From positions 3,162,001 through 3,226,000 of the forward strand of contig NZ_CP031356.1 of the NCBI RefSeq assembly GCF_003355475.1: a stretch of 64,000 nt of DNA, written 5' to 3'. Both the position numbers and the translations under genes were made by a program. Origin of the DNA: Brachybacterium saurashtrense. GTDB taxonomy: Bacteria > Actinomycetota > Actinomycetes > Actinomycetales > Dermabacteraceae. The stretch's first letter is position 1. Each line of letters starts with the position of its first letter. Of this stretch, positions 59,124-64,000 are shown piece after piece. The notes under the pieces were generated by a model. It worked only from the letters and a program-made list of their open reading frames with translations, did not search any database and was not told the DNA's origin.

Positions 59124-60431
59124 ATGCCCGACACCTCGACATGGGACGCGCTCCCGCACCGCCTGCCCGACTGGTTCCGCGACGCCCCGCTGGGCATCTT
59201 CATCCACTGGGGGCCGTACTCGGTGCCTGCCTGGGCCGAGCCCACCGCCGAGCTCGGCGCCATCGAGAGCGACCTGGGCTGGTTCGCCCACAACCCCTAC
59301 GCCGAGTGGTACTTCAACACGATCCGCATCGAGGGCTCCCCGGCCGCCGAGCATCACCGCCAGGTGCACGGCGACGCGCCGTACGACGACTTCCTCGACC
59401 AGTGGGAGACCACCGCCTTCGACCCCGCGGCCTGGGCGGACCTGTTCCGCCGGGCCGGCGCGGACTACGTGGTGCCCACCACCAAGCACCATGACGGCGT
59501 GACGCTGTGGGACGCCCCCGGCACCGGGGACCGCAACACCGTGCGCCGCGGACCGAAGCGGGACCTCGTGGGCGAGATAGCGAGCGCGGTGACCGAGGCG
59601 GGACTGCGCTTCGGCGTCTACTACTCCGGGGGCCTGGACTGGCACGTCCGGCCCACCGAACCGCTGGTCAGCGGTGAGGACGTGAACGACCGTTGCAGGC
59701 CGCGGGACGACGAGTACGGGAAGTACTGCAGCGCCCACGTGCGCGATCTCATCGACCGCTATCAGCCCGACGTGTTCTGGAACGACATCGGCTGGCCGGA
59801 CGAGAACTTCCACTTCGGCCAAGGCGGGCTCGGCGAGCTGCTCGAGCACTTCTATACCCAGCGCCCCGAGGGGCTGATCAACGACCGCTTCGCCGGCGCC
59901 CACCAGGACTTCGTCACCACCGAGTACCAGGCGGGCGAGATCCCTGAAGGGCAGCCGTGGGAGAACTGCCGCGGCGTGGGCCTCTCCTTCGGCTACAACC
60001 AGGTCGAGGACGCCGCCCAGTACATGAGCGCTGCACAGGCCGTACGGCACGTGGTCGACGCGGTCTCGAAGGGCGGTCGGGTGCTTCTGAACGTGGGCCC
60101 GCGCGCGGACGGCTCCCTGCACGAGCTGCAGGTCGCCGCGCTCGAGGGCCTGGGGGAGTTCATGGCGGAGCACAAGGTGCACCTGGCCGGCTCCCGTGGG
60201 CTCGGCGAGCTGCGCCTGAAGGGTGTGGAATGGGCGCGCGCCGTGGAGAAGGACGGCACCTGCCACGTGTTCCTCAGCGGCGACGCCGGCGAGATCACGG
60301 TTGCGGCGCAGGATCTGCCCACGGGCTTCGCCTGGCCCGAAGTCGGTCGCACCGTCACGCTCGCCGGCGAGGAGAACGCCCCGGTGGCTGTCTCTGCACC
60401 GGCCGCTGACTCCGCACCGACGGCGGGCTGA
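59124..60431 (+). CDS. GH29 alpha-L-fucosidase, cytoplasmic
   Basis: A 435-residue retaining glycosidase without signal peptide, so it acts on imported glycans. GH29 features are DAPLGIFIHWGPYSVPAWAE, DYVVPTTKHHDGVTLWD, the predicted nucleophile Asp221 in DVFWNDIGWP and SKGGRVLLNVGPRADGSLHE near the end of the barrel. A C-terminal beta domain follows. It releases L-fucose for the catabolic enzymes encoded at 49.3-54.8 kb. Unlike the ABC genes before it, its codon use is fully GC-biased. It ends before a bidirectional hairpin. Confidence 0.9.
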   Translation: MPDTSTWDALPHRLPDWFRDAPLGIFIHWGPYSVPAWAEPTAELGAIESDLGWFAHNPYAEWYFNTIRIEGSPAAEHHRQVHGDAPYDDFLDQWETTAFDPAAWADLFRRAGADYVVPTTKHHDGVTLWDAPGTGDRNTVRRGPKRDLVGEIASAVTEAGLRFGVYYSGGLDWHVRPTEPLVSGEDVNDRCRPRDDEYGKYCSAHVRDLIDRYQPDVFWNDIGWPDENFHFGQGGLGELLEHFYTQRPEGLINDRFAGAHQDFVTTEYQAGEIPEGQPWENCRGVGLSFGYNQVEDAAQYMSAAQAVRHVVDAVSKGGRVLLNVGPRADGSLHELQVAALEGLGEFMAEHKVHLAGSRGLGELRLKGVEWARAVEKDGTCHVFLSGDAGEITVAAQDLPTGFAWPEVGRTVTLAGEENAPVAVSAPAADSAPTAG

Positions 60432-60469
60432 GCGCGCAGAGGATGCTCCGCCCGGAGGCGGGCGGAGAA

Positions 60470-60500
60470 GGAGGGCGCGGTCCTCGGGACCGCACCCTCC
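60470..60500. terminator. 14-bp hairpin between the convergent fucosidase and telA genes
   Basis: GGAGGGCGCGGTCC (60470-60483) and GGACCGCACCCTCC (60487-60500) pair with a single mismatch around a TCG loop. It is positioned to terminate both converging transcripts. Confidence 0.75.
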
Positions 60501-60527
60501 GCTGGTGAGGCACTGCTCTTCAATTGC

Positions 60528-61757
60528 TCAGCGGCGGTCCTCGATCTCCAGCAGGTCCATCGCGTTCGTGCCGGCCTGCTCGATCTGTTCGTGCTCGGGC
60601 TGCTCCTTCTGCATCCGCTCGAGGTACGGCTGGGCGCGCTGCACCTGCTGCTCCAGGTTCGTCACCGTGGTGAGGAAGTTCTGGTTGGCCTGGGTGCGGA
60701 AGGAGTCGATGCCGTCCATCGTGGTGAACAGGTTGTCGAAGGCCTTCTGCAGGGTCTCCGGGGAGACGCCCGAGGTCGCGGCCTGCTTCTGGATCTTCAC
60801 GGAGTTGTCCGCCAGCATCTGCGAGGTGCGGGAGATGAGGTTGTCGGTGGTGCGGTTGACCGCATCGATCTGGTCCAGCACGATCTTCTGGTTCTCCAGC
60901 GCCTGCGCGGTGATCACCGCGGTGCGCAGCGCGGTGACCGTGGTGGTGCGCGCCCGCTCCACGCCCTGCTGGAGCTTGGTGTTGTTGTCCTCGATCAGCC
61001 CCATCGACAGGTAGGCCTGCACGGTGACGGCGATCTGGGTGGCGACGTCCTGGCGGCGCTGCCGCACGGCGAAGAGCACGTCCCGTTCGAGGGCGTCGGC
61101 CTCGGCGGCCTTCCCCTCGGCCCGTGCCTGCTCCACGCGGCGCACCGCCCGCTCGTCCAGCAGGGAGAGCAGGTAGGAGGCCTTCTTCAGGGCGCCCAGG
61201 TCCTCCCACAGCGAGCGCCGCTCCACGGCCAGCTCGGCGTTGTCCTTCTGCAGCATCTCCTGGCCGCGGCTGAGCGCGCCCAGCACCTCGTCGAGCTGGT
61301 CCTGATTGGTCTCGAAGCCGCGGAAGTAGCGCTTGGCGACGTTGCGGCCGGGCAGCCAGCCCAGCGCCTTGTCCGCGAAGGTCTCCTCCTTGGGGGCGAG
61401 GTCCTCCATGGTGGTGCGCAACTCGGAGAGGGACTTCGCGACGGACTCCTGCGCGTTGCCCTTCTCCTTCGACTCCCGCAGCGACTGCTCCATGAAGCGG
61501 GAGGAGGTCTGGCTGGTGCGCTCGAAGGTGCGGCGGGCCACCGCGCCCAGCGCGTTGACCTGCGCGGTGTACTCCTGCGAGTGCGGGTTCAGCTGGGAGA
61601 CCTGCTCCACCCAGGCGTCGGCCCGCTGCTCGAGCTGGGCCTGCTGCTCCTCGGGCAGCTCGGGGAGCATGGCGCCGGCGTCGTCGACCTCCACCTCCTG
61701 CACCGGCTCGGCGGGGGTGATCTCCTGCTCGGGCGTGGGCGGCTGGAGCTTGTCCAT
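60528..61757 (-). CDS. telA: TelA/KlaA-family toxic-anion-resistance protein
   Basis: A 409-residue, mostly helical, Lys/Glu/Gln-rich cytoplasmic protein. Family segments include FADKALGWLPGRNVAKRYFR, ALKKASYLLSLLDERAVRRV and RTTTVTALRTAVITAQALEN. TelA proteins were named for tellurite resistance but are widespread in stress loci, often paired with XpaC-like membrane proteins. The gene follows the XpaC-like gene on the same strand with a 151-base gap containing hexamer repeats. AGGAGG-like sequence precedes the ATG at 61757. Biochemical function is unknown. Confidence 0.88.
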   Translation of the reverse strand: MDKLQPPTPEQEITPAEPVQEVEVDDAGAMLPELPEEQQAQLEQRADAWVEQVSQLNPHSQEYTAQVNALGAVARRTFERTSQTSSRFMEQSLRESKEKGNAQESVAKSLSELRTTMEDLAPKEETFADKALGWLPGRNVAKRYFRGFETNQDQLDEVLGALSRGQEMLQKDNAELAVERRSLWEDLGALKKASYLLSLLDERAVRRVEQARAEGKAAEADALERDVLFAVRQRRQDVATQIAVTVQAYLSMGLIEDNNTKLQQGVERARTTTVTALRTAVITAQALENQKIVLDQIDAVNRTTDNLISRTSQMLADNSVKIQKQAATSGVSPETLQKAFDNLFTTMDGIDSFRTQANQNFLTTVTNLEQQVQRAQPYLERMQKEQPEHEQIEQAGTNAMDLLEIEDRR

Positions 61758-61821
61758 CAGGGCCTCCTGGGGTCTCCGGGGTGATCTCCCCGGGATCGTG
61801 GGTGTCGGGTGGGAACGTCGG

Positions 61822-61857
61822 GTGCGGGTGCGGGTGCGGGTGCGGGTGCGGGTGCGG
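61822..61857. repeat. Hexanucleotide tandem repeat (GTGCGG, six copies)
   Basis: Six perfect GTGCGG units lie in the gap between the XpaC-like gene and telA, 65 bases before the telA start (minus strand). Copy-number change could alter spacing in the telA leader. Confidence 0.85.
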
Positions 61858-61908
61858 CCGTCGGTCGGTCGGGCGGCGGGGGTGGTGAGCGCCGGAGCGG
61901 GCGGCGTG

Positions 61909-62940
61909 TCAGAGGGTCCGGATGTCGATGAGCGGGTCCACGTGCTGGTCGGCGAAGCGGGCGCGCAGGAACTCGGAGTGCACCTCGAGGGAGCGTGAGA
62001 CCCCGCCGACCACGTCCCCCTCGACCTGCTCCACCCCCTCGGCCAGCACGTTCAGCTGCGTGTCGATGCTCGCGAGGTTCGCCAGCGCCTCCTCGCGCGC
62101 GCTGCCGGCGAAGGTCCGGAGGAAGCCGATCGTGTCGCTCGCGGCGTCCACCAGCTCGGGCACGTAGCGGCCCGCGATCCCGTCCAGCAGGGTCAGCTCC
62201 GCGGCCGACGGGCGCATGGCCTGCAGCTGCTCGGCGCCCACGAGCGCATCGATCCGGGTGAGCAGCGAGGTGACGTCGTCGAGCACGGCGACGGCCGCCG
62301 GGGTGCTGCTCGCCTGCGGGCGGAGCTGTGCGACACGGTCGCGGGTGGTGCCGTTCGCCTCCAGGATCCCCGCCAGCATCTCGCGCGTGCCGCCGGTGAC
62401 CGAGGCGTCCAGCGTGGGCCGATCGGGGGCGGCGGGCAGCGGGCGATTCGCCGCCACGCCCACGGCGCCGAGGGTCACCGCGCCGATCCCCGCGGCCGCG
62501 GCGAGGGCCAGCAGCGGGCCGCCGAGCCCCGCGCCGAGCACCACCAGGAGCGCCGCCAGCGCCGCGAGGGCGCCCAGCACCACGGGCGCGCCGAAGCGCA
62601 CCAGCGGCGAGCGACGGGGACGGCCGACGGCGCCGCCGTGGGGTGAGCCGCCGGCAGGGGAGCGGCCGGCGGGGGAGCGGGTCCCGGGGCCGTGGACCGT
62701 CCCGTCGAGCGGTCCCTGCACCGGTCCCCACAGGTCGCGGCGCTCCGCCGTGGCCTTCCACGGCAGGTCGCGGTCGCCGGGAGCGGTGGGCGGGGTGTCG
62801 GGACGGCGGTCGGCGTCCGGTGTCGTGGTGGCGGGTGCGCGGGAGTCGTCGGGCGCGGCGTCGGGCGCGGTGGGATCAGGGAGCCGGTCGCTCCCGCTGC
62901 TGCGCGGCCGATCGGCCGACGGCTGCTCTCCTGCGCTCAC
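61909..62940 (-). CDS. XpaC-like membrane protein, TelA partner
   Basis: About 343 residues. A long Pro/Asp/Arg-rich disordered N-terminus (about 110 residues) precedes two adjoining hydrophobic helices ([20 protein letters not shown] and the following Ala-rich one). A helical C-domain ends in GGVSRSLEVHSEFLRARF. It is paralogous to the orphan protein at 31604 over the C-terminal 100 residues. The start is uncertain. GTG 62940 has GGGGAG close upstream; GTG 63021 lies soon after a possible TAACCT -10 box at 63048-63043 and would add 27 residues. Membrane anchoring of TelA is a plausible role. Confidence 0.65.
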   Translation of the reverse strand: MSAGEQPSADRPRSSGSDRLPDPTAPDAAPDDSRAPATTTPDADRRPDTPPTAPGDRDLPWKATAERRDLWGPVQGPLDGTVHGPGTRSPAGRSPAGGSPHGGAVGRPRRSPLVRFGAPVVLGALAALAALLVVLGAGLGGPLLALAAAAGIGAVTLGAVGVAANRPLPAAPDRPTLDASVTGGTREMLAGILEANGTTRDRVAQLRPQASSTPAAVAVLDDVTSLLTRIDALVGAEQLQAMRPSAAELTLLDGIAGRYVPELVDAASDTIGFLRTFAGSAREEALANLASIDTQLNVLAEGVEQVEGDVVGGVSRSLEVHSEFLRARFADQHVDPLIDIRTL

Positions 62941-63123
62941 TGCTCCCCGCTGTCCTCCCCGAGACGGGGACGAGGCCTGCCCGCGCGGATCCGGCGACGC
63001 CGTCCCCGCTGCTGTGCGCACGCCTCGTCCGGGCGTGGCGCCAGGTTATCGCGCAGGGCTGGACATCGCCCGACAACGATCGTCGCGGGAGGGCGTCCGA
63101 TCGTCGGCGCCGGCCCGACGGGG

Positions 63124-64000
63124 TCATCCCTGCGGCACGGTCTCCCAGGCACGGGACGCCGCCGAGCGGACGATCGCCTCGCACACCTCGGCCGCGGCGA
63201 GCCCGTCGGCGGCGCTGGGCGCGCTCGTGGTCCCGTGCACCACGTCGGAGAGGAAGGCGGCGGCCTCGATGGTCTTGAGGTCGTCGAAGCTCATCGGGAT
63301 CCCCGGCCCGGGCTGGAAGTGCGCGAACTCGCCGTGGCCCGGCCCGGCCAGCACCGTGGTGTAGCCGTGCTCGGTGCCGCCCTCGCCGAGCATCACCTCG
63401 AACTCGTTCATGCGAGTAAAGGACCAGCGGGCCGAGCCCTCGGTGCCGAACACCTCCAGCGCGTAGTCGCTGCGGTGCCCGCGCGCCACCCGGGACGACT
63501 CGAGCGTGGCGTGCGCGCCGCCGTCGAGCCGGGCCAGCGCCGCCACCCAGTCCTCGTTCTCCACCGGGCCGCGCTCCTCGCTCACCGCCACCGCGCCATG
63601 GCCCACGCCCGCGCCCAGCGGCAGCCGTCGTTCCTCGATGAACACGTCCGAGGTGGCGGTGACCTCGGCCAGCCGCTGCCCGGTGACGTGCTGGACCAGG
63701 TCCGCGCCGTGGGAGAGCAGATCCCCGATCACGCCGCTGCCGCCCCGCTCCCTGTCGTACCGCCAGGTCAGCGGACCCTCCGGGGAGGAGGCGTAGTCGG
63801 CGTAGAACCAGCAGCGCACGTTCGTGATCCGGCCCAGCCGGCCGCCGGCCACCAGCTCGCGCAGGTGCGCGATCGCCGGCGCGTGGCGGTAGTTGAAGCC
63901 CACGGCGGTCGCGATCCCGGCGCCGTCGCGGGCGCTGGCCGCCGCATCGCGGATCTCGCGGGACTGCGCCGCGGAGACGCCCATCGGCTTCTCGATCCAG
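63124..64000 (-). CDS. Gfo/Idh/MocA-family dehydrogenase (C-terminal part, start beyond the window)
   Basis: At least 290 residues, open to the right edge. The visible part begins at the conserved motif WIEKPMGVSA, so the Rossmann fold lies outside the window. The alpha/beta C-domain has AVGFNYRHAPAIAHLRELVA, ERGGSGVIGDLLSHGADLVQ with the predicted Asp and His, and ALEVFGTEGSARWSF. It resembles inositol/sugar dehydrogenases. An ATG inside the EKPMG motif must not be taken as the start. It is co-directional with the XpaC-like gene but 102 bases or more apart, and its neighbours outside are unknown. Confidence 0.8.
   Translation of the reverse strand, partial: WIEKPMGVSAAQSREIRDAAASARDGAGIATAVGFNYRHAPAIAHLRELVAGGRLGRITNVRCWFYADYASSPEGPLTWRYDRERGGSGVIGDLLSHGADLVQHVTGQRLAEVTATSDVFIEERRLPLGAGVGHGAVAVSEERGPVENEDWVAALARLDGGAHATLESSRVARGHRSDYALEVFGTEGSARWSFTRMNEFEVMLGEGGTEHGYTTVLAGPGHGEFAHFQPGPGIPMSFDDLKTIEAAAFLSDVVHGTTSAPSAADGLAAAEVCEAIVRSAASRAWETVPQG

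Noticed and set aside
1-64000. tRNA or rRNA genes, prophage or integrase with attachment sites
   Set aside because: No cloverleaf-like segment, rRNA signature, integrase or phage structural gene was recognised on either strand.

Overview
The window is 64 kb of very GC-rich DNA (most genes are clearly above 70% G+C by eye, with strongly G/C-biased third positions). Tightly packed operons with 1-11 bp start/stop overlaps, Tat-type lipoprotein signals, FCD/GntR and LacI regulators, and an M. tuberculosis-like leucine-degradation operon all point to an actinobacterium. A Micrococcales member of the Brachybacterium type is my best guess, as an inference only. No rRNA, tRNA, CRISPR array or phage genes were seen. 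Almost the whole window is accessory carbon catabolism, arranged as self-contained modules, each with its own regulator and palindromic operators.

Layout. (1) 1-1.1 kb: lower-GC debris with the start of an off-window gene and a decayed IS3-type insertion sequence. (2) 1.2-8.3 kb: a GH35 beta-galactosidase facing a LacI regulator and a 1163-residue GH94-clan glycoside phosphorylase. (3) 8.4-9.6 kb: a small unknown gene and a maltose-type acetyltransferase, bounded by long perfect hairpins. (4) 9.7-20.1 kb: a TRAP transporter (dctPQM), a TIM-barrel isomerase-like protein and an SDR. These lie across a 620-bp regulatory region with three TGGTC-GACCA operators from a FadR regulator, a split transketolase and two Gfo/Idh/MocA dehydrogenases. 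(5) 20.1-31.6 kb: an Lrp/AsnC regulator, branched-chain keto acid dehydrogenase E1a/E1b/E2, methylcrotonyl-CoA-type carboxylase, MaoC, CitE-like lyase, acyl-CoA dehydrogenase and a GntR regulator. This is leucine degradation with a CitE-like lyase in place of classical HMG-CoA lyase. (6) 31.6-34.6 kb: an orphan XpaC-like membrane protein, a Tat-exported esterase and a deaminase.

(7) 34.7-42.2 kb (minus strand): a TIM-like and an RpiB-like isomerase, a two-domain dihydroxyacetone-kinase family enzyme, a GntP permease, an ApnO-like oxidoisomerase and a TIM-barrel protein. Together they can be read as D-apionate -> 3-oxo-isoapionate -> L-erythrulose -> L-erythrulose-1-P -> D-erythrulose-4-P -> D-erythrose-4-P. 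(8) 42.3-49.3 kb (plus strand): a second acid-sugar module with a TIM-barrel protein, an SDR, a 3-hydroxyacyl-CoA-dehydrogenase-fold dehydrogenase, a second GntP permease, a DUF1537 kinase and a GarR-like dehydrogenase. No aldolase or decarboxylase is visible. Modules 7 and 8 share a TCCTATAGGA palindrome. (9) 49.3-60.4 kb: a complete non-phosphorylative L-fucose pathway with FadR regulator, ABC importer and GH29 alpha-L-fucosidase, tied together by an ACATAGGATG motif. (10) 60.5-63.1 kb: TelA plus a second XpaC-like protein. (11) The window ends inside another Gfo/Idh/MocA dehydrogenase.

The most interesting material is the pair of linked acid-sugar modules (34.7-49.3 kb) and the transketolase module (9.7-20.1 kb). 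Their enzyme families are recognisable, but their complete chemistry matches no single pathway I know. All functional names are assigned from motifs and context, without database searches.
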